From positions 1 through 53,281 of the forward strand of contig JAIXXG010000082.1 in assembly GCA_027490915.1 (NCBI GenBank): a stretch of DNA of 53,281 nucleotides. Direction: 5' to 3'. Origin of the DNA: Microbacteriaceae bacterium (GTDB lineage: Bacteria > Actinomycetota > Actinomycetes > Actinomycetales > Microbacteriaceae). How positions within the stretch are numbered: position 1 is the stretch's first letter; each line of letters begins with the position of its first letter. The position numbers were made by a program, and so were the translations under genes. The notes beneath the pieces were generated by a model that saw only the letters and a program-made list of their open reading frames with translations, was not told the origin of the DNA and did not search any database. Below, in pieces: positions 16,763-25,266 of this stretch.

Positions 16763-18862
16763 TCAGAAACCCGGCAGGGTGCGCACGACGAGGTCGATGA
16801 GCGCGATGCCGATGAACGGTGCGACGAGCCCGCCGAGCCCGTACACGGTGAGGTTGCGCGACAGCAGTCGACTCGCGGAGGCGGGTCGGTAGCGAACGCC
16901 GCGCAGGGCGAGGGGAACGAGTGCAACGATGACGAGCGCGTTGAAGATGACCGCCGACAGGATGGCCGACTCCGGGGTCGCGAGCTGCATGATGTTGAGC
17001 ACCTGCAGCTGGGGCAGTGCCGTGGCGAACATCGCCGGGATGATGGCGAAGTACTTCGCGACGTCGTTCGCGATCGAGAAGGTGGTCAGCGCTCCTCGTG
17101 TGATGAGCAGCTGCTTTCCGACGCGCACGATGTCGATGAGCTTGGTCGGGTCGCTGTCGAGATCGACCATGTTGCCCGCTTCTTTCGCCGCGGCCGTTCC
17201 CGAGTTCATGGCGACGCCGACGTCGGCCTGCGCGAGCGCGGGCGCATCGTTGGTGCCGTCGCCGGTCATGGCAACCAACCGACCGCCCTCCTGCTCACGC
17301 CGGATCAAGGCGATCTTGTCCTCCGGGGTCGCCTCGGCGAGGTAATCGTCGACGCCGGCCTCGGCCGCGATCGCTCGCGCGGTGAGGGGGTTATCGCCCG
17401 TGATCATGACGGTGCGGATGCCCATCGCCCGCAGCTCGCCGAAGCGCTCGGGAAGGCCTTCCTTGACGACGTCCTTAAGGTGCACGACGCCGAGAACCCG
17501 TGTGTCTCCGTCGACGGTGCGCTCGGCCACGACCAGAGGGGTTCCTCCCGAGGCACTGATGATCTCGACGGCCGCCTGCACCTCGTTGCCCACGCTGGCC
17601 GCCGCTGCACCGGCCCAGCGCTCGATCATCGAGGCGGCCCCCTTGCGCACGACCGACCCGTCCGCGAGGTCGAGGCCGCTCATCCGCGTCTCGGCCGTGA
17701 AGGGCACGAGAGTGGCGCCCGCGGGGCGTGCGGTCGCGACGCTCGGCGCCTCGCTCTCGGCGAGGGCGACGATCGAAGCGCCCTCGGGCGTCGGGTCGCC
17801 GAGCGAGCTCAAGCGGGCGACCTCGAGCAGCCGCGCACGCGTCGTGCCACCCACCGGCACGACGTCGACGGCGCGGCGATTGCCGTAGGTGATGGTGCCG
17901 GTCTTGTCGAGCAGCAGGGTGGTGATGTCGCCGGCCGCCTCGACGGCACGCCCTGACATGGCCAGCACGTTGCGTTGCACGAGCCTGTCCATGCCCGCGA
18001 TGCCGATGGCGCTCAGCAGCGCCCCGATCGTGGTGGGGATCAAGCACACGAGCAAGGCCACCAGGGTGACGGTCGGCACGGGCTGCGCCGCGAGCGAGGC
18101 GAGGGGGTTGAGTGTGACCGCGACGAGCACGAACACCACGGTGAGTGCTCCGAGAAGAACACTGAGCGCCCGCTCATTGGGGGTGCGCTGCCGGCTGCTG
18201 CCTTCGACGAGGGCGATCATTCGATCGACGAAGCCGGCGCCGGGCTCCGCGGTGATCCGAACGACGATGCGATCGCTCAGCACCCGCGTGCCGCCCGTGA
18301 CCGCCGAGCGATCCCCGCCGTGCTCGCGCACAACAGGAGCCGACTCGCCCGTGATCGCCGACTCGTCGACGGTCGCGATACCGGCGACGATCTCGCCGTC
18401 CGCCGGGATCACCTCCCCCGCCTCCACGATGACGATGTCACCGCGCGACAGGGATGCGGAGCTCACCTCGTCGCTCGACGCACGCTCGGCCCCGGGGTCG
18501 GCACTCTCGTCGTACCCGGTCACCCTCCGGGCCGGGGTCGCCGTCCGCGTCGCGCGAAGGGTCTCGGCCTGCGCCTTGCCGCGGCCTTCCGCGACGGCCT
18601 CAGCGAGGGTGCCCATGATGACGGTAATCCACAGCCAGACGGCAACCGCGATCGTGAAGGGAAGGGGAGCCTGTCGCTCGGCGTCGGGGCGGAGGGCATC
18701 CAGCACAGCAAGCACGGTTGCCAGAGCCGCGCCGATCTCGGTGATCAGCATGACCGGAGTGCGCCACAGCTGCCGCGGGTCGAGCTTGCGCAGCGCGCCC
18801 GGCAGCGCGTCGACGAACTGCCGCGCGAGCGATGCCGGCGACGTCAGGGGAGGCGTGGTCAT
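16763..18862 (-). CDS. kdpB: Potassium-transporting ATPase catalytic subunit KdpB
   Basis: A 699-residue P-type ATPase subunit. The phosphorylation motif is DKTGTIT, the actuator motif is the TGES segment (ITGESAPV), and the hinge is [10 protein letters not shown]. KdpB hydrolyses ATP and drives potassium uptake through KdpA. The [22 protein letters not shown] segment is characteristic of KdpB. It follows kdpA by only 2 bases, indicating co-translation. Confidence 0.96.
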   Translation of the reverse strand: MTTPPLTSPASLARQFVDALPGALRKLDPRQLWRTPVMLITEIGAALATVLAVLDALRPDAERQAPLPFTIAVAVWLWITVIMGTLAEAVAEGRGKAQAETLRATRTATPARRVTGYDESADPGAERASSDEVSSASLSRGDIVIVEAGEVIPADGEIVAGIATVDESAITGESAPVVREHGGDRSAVTGGTRVLSDRIVVRITAEPGAGFVDRMIALVEGSSRQRTPNERALSVLLGALTVVFVLVAVTLNPLASLAAQPVPTVTLVALLVCLIPTTIGALLSAIGIAGMDRLVQRNVLAMSGRAVEAAGDITTLLLDKTGTITYGNRRAVDVVPVGGTTRARLLEVARLSSLGDPTPEGASIVALAESEAPSVATARPAGATLVPFTAETRMSGLDLADGSVVRKGAASMIERWAGAAAASVGNEVQAAVEIISASGGTPLVVAERTVDGDTRVLGVVHLKDVVKEGLPERFGELRAMGIRTVMITGDNPLTARAIAAEAGVDDYLAEATPEDKIALIRREQEGGRLVAMTGDGTNDAPALAQADVGVAMNSGTAAAKEAGNMVDLDSDPTKLIDIVRVGKQLLITRGALTTFSIANDVAKYFAIIPAMFATALPQLQVLNIMQLATPESAILSAVIFNALVIVALVPLALRGVRYRPASASRLLSRNLTVYGLGGLVAPFIGIALIDLVVRTLPGF

Positions 18863-18864
18863 GG

Positions 18865-20559
18865 TCAGAGCCCTTCGGCGAGCGGTCCGAGCGCGAGCGC
18901 CGGAGCGTAGGTCAGCGCGGAGATGATGAGGGTGGTGCCGATCAGCAATCCTGTGAAGAGCGGCGTGTGGGTCGGCAGGGTTCCGCTGGTCTCGGGCAGG
19001 GCCCGGCGGGCCGCCAGAGAACCGGCGAGCATCAGAACGAGAACGATCGGGGCAAGGCGACCGATCAGCATCGCCACCCCCAGCGCCAGGTTGAGCCAGA
19101 GCGTGTTGGCTGTCAGGCCAGCGAAGGCCGATCCGTTGTTGTTGGCCGCGGAGGTGAACGCGTACAGCAGCTCGCTGAACCCGTGGGCGCCGTCGCTGAG
19201 CAGCGATTCGCCGATCACGCTCTCGCGCAGCCCGGCAACCGCGAGGCTCAGAGCCATGCCGATCAGCACGAGGGCGGGGCTCACGATGACCGCGGCGCTC
19301 GCCAAGCCCATCTCGCGCGGCCCGAGCTGCTTGCCGAGGTACTCGGGCGTTCGCCCGATCATCAGCCCGGCGAGAAACACGGCGATGATCGCGAGCAGCA
19401 GCATGCCGTACATGCCCGAGCCCACCCCGCCGGGAGCGACCTCGCCGAGCATCATGTTCAGCATCGCCATGCCGCCGCCGAAGGCCGTGTAGCTGCTGTG
19501 CATCGAATTCACCGACCCGGTCGAGGTCAGGGTGGTCGCCGACGCGTAGAGCGTCGACCCGGGAATGCCGAATCGCAGCTCCTTCCCCTCCAGAGCGGCT
19601 CCGGCTGCGGCCGGCGCGCTCCCGGGCGCTGCCAGCTCGGCGGCGGTCATGAGCACGACCGACACCGTCGCCATAATCGCCATTGCTCCGACGATCGCGC
19701 GGCCCTGACGCGGCTGACCGACGATCTCACCGAAGGTGCGGGGCAACGAGAACGGAATCGCCAGGAAGAGCACGATCTGCAGGAGGCTGGTCGCTGCGGA
19801 GGGATTCTCGAAGGGGTGCGACGAGTTCGCATTGAAGAATCCGCCGCCATTGGTGCCGATGAGCTTGATCGCCTCTTGCGAGGCCACTGGCCCCCCGGGA
19901 ATCGACTGCGTTCCGCCCGTCAGGGTCGTGAGCTCGAGCGGGGCTGAGAGGTTCTGCACGACGCCTCCGATCAGCAGCACGACGGCCGCCGCGAACGACA
20001 GCGGCAACAGGATGCGCAGCGTGCCGCGGGTCAGGTCGACCCAGAAGCTGCCGAGGGTCTCGCGCGCGGCCGGAGCGAGAGCCCGAAACAGAGCGACCGC
20101 GACCGCCAGCCCGACGGCCGCCGAGAGGAAGTTCTGTACCGCGAGCCCGAGAGCCTGCGCGGTGTACCCCAGCGTCAGTTCGGGGGAGTACGACTGCCAG
20201 TTCGTGTTCGTGACGAACGAGATCGCCGTGTTCAGGGCCAGATCGAGGCGGGGCGCGGCGAGGCCGTTCGACCACGGCAGCGCGGGCTGCGCGAGCTGGA
20301 TCGCGACGACCAGCACGATGCCGATCAGCGAGAAGACGATGACCGAGCGGGCATAGGCCCCGGCGCTCTGCTCGGCGTCGGGGTCGACCCCGGTTGCCCG
20401 ATACAGCCACCGCTCGAGCCGCAGGTGGCGACGGCTCGTGTAGGCGAGCGCCATCGCATGCCCCAGCGGGCGGTGGATGATGGCGAGCGCGAGGGCGATC
20501 GTGCCGAGTTGCGCCGCGAAGAGCATCCACGATGAGAGATCGGTCGAGGAGTCAACCAC
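18865..20559 (-). CDS. kdpA: Potassium-transporting ATPase subunit KdpA
   Basis: A 564-residue channel-like subunit with about ten membrane helices. Selectivity-filter-type loops are visible as [27 protein letters not shown] and [13 protein letters not shown], all KdpA hallmarks, as are GRTPEYLGK and the C-terminal [10 protein letters not shown]. It binds and conducts potassium; energy comes from KdpB. The GTG at 20559 is taken as start, with AGGAACGG about 12 bases upstream. No short kdpF reading frame was found upstream. It is divergent from ktrB, with about 175 bases between the two starts. Confidence 0.95.
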   Translation of the reverse strand: MVDSSTDLSSWMLFAAQLGTIALALAIIHRPLGHAMALAYTSRRHLRLERWLYRATGVDPDAEQSAGAYARSVIVFSLIGIVLVVAIQLAQPALPWSNGLAAPRLDLALNTAISFVTNTNWQSYSPELTLGYTAQALGLAVQNFLSAAVGLAVAVALFRALAPAARETLGSFWVDLTRGTLRILLPLSFAAAVVLLIGGVVQNLSAPLELTTLTGGTQSIPGGPVASQEAIKLIGTNGGGFFNANSSHPFENPSAATSLLQIVLFLAIPFSLPRTFGEIVGQPRQGRAIVGAMAIMATVSVVLMTAAELAAPGSAPAAAGAALEGKELRFGIPGSTLYASATTLTSTGSVNSMHSSYTAFGGGMAMLNMMLGEVAPGGVGSGMYGMLLLAIIAVFLAGLMIGRTPEYLGKQLGPREMGLASAAVIVSPALVLIGMALSLAVAGLRESVIGESLLSDGAHGFSELLYAFTSAANNNGSAFAGLTANTLWLNLALGVAMLIGRLAPIVLVLMLAGSLAARRALPETSGTLPTHTPLFTGLLIGTTLIISALTYAPALALGPLAEGL

Positions 20560-20734
20560 GAACCACGTCCGTTCCTGTGCGCGGGATGCCCTCCCGCACG
20601 GGCCACGTCGGGTTCGACGGGCGCCGCCGACGTTAGAGACCCGCGCGGCCGCCGCATCGCATCCTCACGATTTCCTCACGCCCCCCGGCCCAAAACCGCA
20701 CGATTCCTCTGCGCCTCAGGAGTACCGTGTCGGG
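20560..20734. promoter_or_regulatory. Divergent kdpA/ktrB control region
   Basis: The 175-base gap between two divergent potassium-uptake operons must hold both promoters and is the expected site of KdpE binding. A short inverted repeat (GCGGGA/TCCCGC, about 20580-20597) is visible on the kdpA side. I could not recognise a c-di-AMP riboswitch or a clear KdpE box by eye. Confidence 0.45.
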
Positions 20735-22099
20735 GTGCAGAGCAGAGCCGTGACCGTGGGCGCGCGGCGCAAGCCGTGGGTGATGACCCCCGCTCAGGCT
20801 GTGGTCATCGGGTTTCTCGGGGCCATCGCGGTCGCGACCGCCCTGCTCTCCCTGCCCATCGCGCACGCCCCCGGCGTCGAGGTGACCCTGCTGCAGGCAG
20901 CATTCACCGCGGTCTCGGCCGTGTGCGTGACGGGGCACATCGTCGTCGACACGGCGACGGTCTGGTCGCCGTTCGGGCACGCCGTCATCGTCGCCTTCAT
21001 CCAGATCGGCGGCCTCGGCATCATGCTCGTCGCCTCGCTCATCGGTCTCGCGCTGCTGCGGCGGGTGAGCCTGCGCGGTCGCATGGTCGCGGGCGCCGAG
21101 AACCGGGGCGTCACCACCGGCGACGCGGCGCGGCTCGCGCGGGGCATCCTGCTGGTCTCCCTCGTCATCGAGGCGATCGTCGCCGTCATCCTGACGCTGC
21201 AGTTCTGGCTCGGTTACGGGGTCGCCCTTCCGACCGCGATCGGCCGCGGCATCTTCCTCGCCATCTCGTCGTTCAACAACGCCGGCTTCGCGCCGTTCAG
21301 CGACAACATGATCGGCTTCGCCACCGATCCGATCATCGTGCTGCCGATGTGCCTCGCCACGATCCTCGGCGGCCTCGGGTTTCCGGTGCTGCTGCAGCTG
21401 CGGCGCGAGCTGCGGCGGCCCCTGCACTGGAGCATGAACACCAACCTCGTGCTCGCCATGACCGGCCTGCTGCTCGTGCTCGGCACGGTCGTCATCGCCG
21501 CGTTCGAGTGGAGCAACCCCGCGACGATCGGCGAGATGAGCCCCGTCGATCGCGTGCTGGTCTCGTTCTTCCACTCGGTGCAGACCCGCACGGCCGGCTT
21601 CAACTCGGTCGACATCGGGCAGATGACGAGCGAGTCGTGGCTCGTCATGGACGTGCTGATGTTCATCGGCGGCGGCCCCGCCGGCACCGCGGGCGGCATC
21701 AAGGTCACGACCTTCGCCGTGCTGCTGTTCATCATCATCACCGAGCTGCGCGGCGAGGGCGCCGTCAACATCTTCGGCAAGCGCCTCTCGCGCGCCGTGC
21801 ACCGCGAGGCGATCACCATCACCCTGCTCTCGATGGCCGCCGTGATGAGCGCGACGATCGCGCTCATGGTCATGACCCACCTCGACCTCGATGTGCTGCT
21901 GTTCGAGGTGGTGTCGGCCTTCGGCACCGTCGGCCTCAGCACCGGCATCACCGCGAGCCTGCCGCCGGCGGGCCAGCTCATCCTCATGCTGCTCATGTTC
22001 CTGGGCCGGCTCGGCCCGCTCACCCTCGGAACCGCACTCGTGCTGCGTCAGCGCCGGGTGCTCTACGAGCTCCCGAAAGAGAGGCCCGTCATTGGCTAG
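20735..22099 (+). CDS. ktrB: Potassium uptake transporter, membrane subunit KtrB/TrkH type
   Basis: A 454-residue membrane protein with the four-fold pore architecture of the TrkH/KtrB family. The filter-type loops are visible as FTAVSAVCVTGH, SSFNNAGFAPF, SVQTRTAGFNSVD and SAFGTVGLSTGIT. IGGGPAGTAGGIKVTT is a family signature. It forms a potassium (or sodium-coupled potassium) channel gated by a cytoplasmic RCK partner. The frame is open upstream, but GTG 20735 gives the normal length, with AGGAG 12 bases upstream; GTG 20750 is an alternative. It overlaps the regulator gene by 8 bases. Confidence 0.9.
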   Translation: MQSRAVTVGARRKPWVMTPAQAVVIGFLGAIAVATALLSLPIAHAPGVEVTLLQAAFTAVSAVCVTGHIVVDTATVWSPFGHAVIVAFIQIGGLGIMLVASLIGLALLRRVSLRGRMVAGAENRGVTTGDAARLARGILLVSLVIEAIVAVILTLQFWLGYGVALPTAIGRGIFLAISSFNNAGFAPFSDNMIGFATDPIIVLPMCLATILGGLGFPVLLQLRRELRRPLHWSMNTNLVLAMTGLLLVLGTVVIAAFEWSNPATIGEMSPVDRVLVSFFHSVQTRTAGFNSVDIGQMTSESWLVMDVLMFIGGGPAGTAGGIKVTTFAVLLFIIITELRGEGAVNIFGKRLSRAVHREAITITLLSMAAVMSATIALMVMTHLDLDVLLFEVVSAFGTVGLSTGITASLPPAGQLILMLLMFLGRLGPLTLGTALVLRQRRVLYELPKERPVIG

Positions 22100-22790
22100 C
22101 TCCGGAATCTTCAGCCGCGACCGCGCGACCCGCATCGCCGAGGCCGACTCGGTCGCCGTCATCGGCCTGGGCCGCTTCGGCCGCGCGATCGCCCTCGAAC
22201 TGATGGCGACCGGCACCGAGGTGCTCGGCATCGACACCAGTGAAGAGATCGTGCAGTCCCTCAATGGCGAGCTGACCCAGGTCGTGCGCGCCGACACCAC
22301 GAAAGAGGAGGTGCTGCGGCAGCTCGCCGTCGACGCCTTCGACCGGGTGGTGGTGGCGATCGGCTCCGACATCCAGTCGAGCATTCTGACCACGTCGATC
22401 CTGCTGCGGATGGGCATCCCGCACATCTGGGCGAAGGCCGTCAGCGACGCGCACGGGCAGATCCTCACCCAGCTGGGCGTCGCCCACGTGATCTACCCCG
22501 AGCACGACATGGGGCGCCGCGTCGCGCACCTCGTGCGCGGCGCCGCGCTCGACTACATCGAGGTCGACGACGACTACGCGATCGTCAAGATGGGCCCCAA
22601 CCGCATCGTCGAGGGCAAGCGCCTCGGCGACACGAACCTGCGGCAGGAGTACGGCGTCACCGTCATGGCGGTGCGGCGCGAGGGCACCACCTGGTGCAAC
22701 GCGGATGCGGACACCGTGATCGCCGCCGGGGATACCATTCTCATCGCCGGCCCGATCAAGAAGGCCGAGGCGTTCGGCCAGCTGCGCTGA
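22092..22790 (+). CDS. ktrA: RCK-domain potassium channel regulator KtrA
   Basis: A 232-residue protein with a single RCK_N domain (VIGLGRFG nucleotide-binding motif near residue 23, then Asp at the end of the second strand in GIDTSEE) and an RCK_C domain (about 145-228). One RCK unit and this length point to KtrA rather than the double-unit TrkA. It forms a gating ring on KtrB that responds to ATP/ADP or NAD(H). The start is TTG at 22092, overlapping the ktrB stop by 8 bases, with AAAGAGG 8 bases upstream; other in-frame starts lie inside ktrB or too far in. Confidence 0.9.
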   Translation: MASSGIFSRDRATRIAEADSVAVIGLGRFGRAIALELMATGTEVLGIDTSEEIVQSLNGELTQVVRADTTKEEVLRQLAVDAFDRVVVAIGSDIQSSILTTSILLRMGIPHIWAKAVSDAHGQILTQLGVAHVIYPEHDMGRRVAHLVRGAALDYIEVDDDYAIVKMGPNRIVEGKRLGDTNLRQEYGVTVMAVRREGTTWCNADADTVIAAGDTILIAGPIKKAEAFGQLR

Positions 22791-22816
22791 TCGCCACCAT
22801 CGTCTAGGAGACACTC

Positions 22817-23014
22817 ATGGGCTCGAACCTCACCGGCTGGCACGGCCTCATCCTGGTGCTCGTGGTGCTGCTGCTCTTCGCGGCGCCCAAGCTCCCCGGC
22901 CTGGCGCGCAGCCTCGGGCAGTCGATCACGATCTTCCGCGGCGAGGTGCGCAAGAAGGATGACGCGGCCGAGAGCGCGCCCGCCGATGACGTGTCATCGC
23001 GCCCCGGCGCCTGA
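22817..23014 (+). CDS. tatA: TatA-like twin-arginine translocase subunit
   Basis: A 65-residue protein with one N-terminal membrane helix (about residues 8-23), then the amphipathic helix KLPGLARSLGQSITIFRGEV typical of TatA/TatE, and a short charged tail. The hinge after the membrane helix reads FAAPKLP where most TatA proteins have FG followed by KLP, so the usual Gly is replaced by Ala. GGAG lies 7 bases before the ATG. No tatB or tatC is nearby. It lies between ktrA and corA on the same strand. It may be a TatA paralogue or a repurposed TatA-like protein. Confidence 0.8.
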   Translation: MGSNLTGWHGLILVLVVLLLFAAPKLPGLARSLGQSITIFRGEVRKKDDAAESAPADDVSSRPGA

Positions 23015-23034
23015 CGCCCGCCGTCTCCCTGACC

Positions 23035-24036
23035 GTGCCCGTCATCGATAGCGCCGTCTACGTCGACGGCGTGCGGCGCCCCGACGTCGTCGGCCTCGAC
23101 CAGACCTACGACGTCACGCGCGCGACGGGCGGCGTCGCCTGGATCGGGCTGTACCGCCCGACCCGCGACGAGCTGCAGTCGGTCGCGGACGAGTTCGGCC
23201 TGCATCACCTCGCCGTCGAGGACGCCCTGAAGGGCCACCAGCGCTCGAAGCTCGAGCGCTACGGCGACACGCTCTTCGTGGCGCTGCGCACGGCGCGCTA
23301 CATCGACGAGACCGAGACGGTCGAGTTCGGCGAGCTGCACGTCTTCATCGGGCCGCAGTTCGTGGTGACCGTCCGCCACGCGGAGTCGCCCGACCTGGGC
23401 CTCGTGCGCACCCGCCTCGAGAACGATCCGGCTCTGCTTTCCAAGGGCCCCGAGGCGATCCTCTACGCCGTGCTCGACGAGGTCGTCGACGAGTACGAAC
23501 CGGTCATCGCGGGGCTCGAGAACGACATCGACGAGATCGAAGACCAGCTCTTCGGCGAGACCGCGCACGAGGCCCTCACGCGGCGCATCTACGATCTCTC
23601 GGGCGAGGTCATCGGGTTCCAGCGGGCCGTGCAGCCACTCGTGACCATCATCGGCGGCCTCCAGCGGGGCAGCGACAAGTACGGCGTCGACCTCGACCTC
23701 AGCCACCACCTGGGTGACGTGCTCGACCACGTCACGCGGGCCGGTGAGCGCGCCGACGCCTTCCGCTCGCTGCTCGACAAGGCCCTGCAGGCGCAGTCGA
23801 CGCTCATCACCCGCCGCATGACCGAGGTCAGCGTCGCGCAGAACGAGCAGATCAAGCGCATCACCTCGTGGGCGGCCATCCTGTTCGCCCCGACGCTCGT
23901 CGGCACCGTCTACGGCATGAACTTCCGCTTCATGCCCGAGCTGCAATGGGTATGGGGCTACCCCTTCGCCCTGCTGCTCATGCTGCTGCTCGGCCTCGGG
24001 CTCTACGTCGCCTTCAAGCGTCGCGACTGGCTCTAG
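23035..24036 (+). CDS. corA: CorA-family magnesium/divalent cation transporter
   Basis: A 333-residue protein with the CorA layout: an N-terminal alpha/beta cytoplasmic domain, a long helix, and two C-terminal membrane helices. The pore signature GMN is at residues 294-296 (YGMNF). The short positively charged tail KRRDWL is also typical. It would import Mg(2+) (or Co/Ni/Zn) as a homopentamer. The GTG at 23035 lies 20 bases after the tatA-like stop; no strong ribosome site is seen. Confidence 0.93.
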   Translation: MPVIDSAVYVDGVRRPDVVGLDQTYDVTRATGGVAWIGLYRPTRDELQSVADEFGLHHLAVEDALKGHQRSKLERYGDTLFVALRTARYIDETETVEFGELHVFIGPQFVVTVRHAESPDLGLVRTRLENDPALLSKGPEAILYAVLDEVVDEYEPVIAGLENDIDEIEDQLFGETAHEALTRRIYDLSGEVIGFQRAVQPLVTIIGGLQRGSDKYGVDLDLSHHLGDVLDHVTRAGERADAFRSLLDKALQAQSTLITRRMTEVSVAQNEQIKRITSWAAILFAPTLVGTVYGMNFRFMPELQWVWGYPFALLLMLLLGLGLYVAFKRRDWL

Positions 24037-24044
24037 CGGCCGGC

Positions 24045-25256
24045 ATGCTGGCCGTATTGCGCAACAGACGGTTCGCCGCTCTCTTCGCGTCGCAGGTGTC
24101 GTCGCTCGTCGCGACCGGGCTGCTGACCGTCGCCCTCGCCCTCGTCGCTGTTCGGCTCGACCCGGGGGCCGCGGCGGGCATCATCGGCACGGCCCTCACC
24201 ATCCGCATCGCCGTCTACGTCGTCGTCTCGCCGCTCGCGAGCGCGCTGCTCGCCGGGCGATCCAGCCGGGCGGTGCTCGTCGGCGCCGACCTTGTGCGCC
24301 TGATCGTCGCCGGAGCGCTCGTCTTCGCGACCGCACCGTGGCAGCTGTACGTCGGCATCGTGCTGCTGCAGACCGCCTCCGCCGTCTTCACGCCCACCTA
24401 TCAGGCGGTGATCCCGCGCGTGCTGCCCGACGAGCGCGACTACACGGCGGCCCAGTCGCTGTCGCGGCTGGCCTACGACCTCGAATCGCTGCTGAGCCCG
24501 CCGCTCGCGGCGCTGCTCGTGCTCGTGCTGCCCCCGCAGGCGCTGTTCGGGATCGTCGCTCTCGGCTTCCTCGGCTCCGGGCTCGCGGTGCTGCTCGCCC
24601 GCCTGCACGACCAGGTCGGGTCGACGGCCGAGCCCGTGCGGCGACGCCTGCTGCGCGGGCTCGGAGTTCTGGCGCGCACCCCCGGCCCCCGGTTCGCCGC
24701 CGTGCTCGACGCGGCGACCGCCACCATCTACGCGACCGTGCTCGTGTCGAGCGTCGTGCTGCTCATCGACGCGGGCGCCGACCCTGCTGACCCCTCGGCG
24801 GCGCTCGCCGCCGTGCTCGTCGCCTTCGGCCTCGGCTCCATCGCGGTCGCGGTCGCGCTGCCCGCCCTCCTGCGGCGCCTGCGCGACACCACCGTCATGC
24901 TGCTCGGGGCGGGGGTCGCGGTGCTGGCGCTCGCCGGCGCGGCCGCGGCCGCGCTGCTCGACGGCCTGAGCGTGCTCGGCATCGGCGCGCTCTGGGCCGT
25001 GCTCGGAGCATCCAGCAGCGCCATCAGCACCCCGAGCGCCCGCCTGATCCGCACCGAGGTGGCCGCCGATCAGCACGCGGCGGTGTTCGCCGCCCGGTTC
25101 TCGACCTCGCACGCCTGGTACGCCGTGACCTACCCCGTCGCGGGGCTGCTCGGCACCATCGCGCCGTCGGGTGCCGCGACCGCCGCGCTCGCGGGTCTCG
25201 CGGCCGTCGCGGTCGTGGCCGGTCTCGCCATGGTTCCTCCGCGTTCGCCCGACTAG
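24045..25256 (+). CDS. MFS transporter
   Basis: A 403-residue membrane protein with about 12 hydrophobic segments, related to the EntS/enterobactin-exporter-like or macrolide-efflux-like MFS branch, judged by FAALFASQVSS near the start and PTYQAVIPRVLPDERDYTAAQSLSRLAYDLESLLSP split around residues 110-150. The substrate is unknown. The ATG at 24045 lies 8 bases after the corA stop; an upstream extension of the frame only re-reads corA. Confidence 0.85.
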   Translation: MLAVLRNRRFAALFASQVSSLVATGLLTVALALVAVRLDPGAAAGIIGTALTIRIAVYVVVSPLASALLAGRSSRAVLVGADLVRLIVAGALVFATAPWQLYVGIVLLQTASAVFTPTYQAVIPRVLPDERDYTAAQSLSRLAYDLESLLSPPLAALLVLVLPPQALFGIVALGFLGSGLAVLLARLHDQVGSTAEPVRRRLLRGLGVLARTPGPRFAAVLDAATATIYATVLVSSVVLLIDAGADPADPSAALAAVLVAFGLGSIAVAVALPALLRRLRDTTVMLLGAGVAVLALAGAAAAALLDGLSVLGIGALWAVLGASSSAISTPSARLIRTEVAADQHAAVFAARFSTSHAWYAVTYPVAGLLGTIAPSGAATAALAGLAAVAVVAGLAMVPPRSPD

Positions 25257-25259
25257 GCT
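25254..25259 (+). promoter_or_regulatory. -10 box for a leaderless M13 peptidase transcript
   Basis: TAGGCT, 7 bases before the GTG at 25267. Its TAG is also the stop codon of the preceding MFS gene. Confidence 0.55.
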
Positions 25260-25266
25260 TCCCCGC

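Noticed and set aside
20560-20734. kdpF or a c-di-AMP riboswitch in the kdpA/ktrB gap
   Set aside because: The only short ATG-initiated frame read on the kdpA side encodes no membrane helix, and no riboswitch consensus could be recognised by eye.
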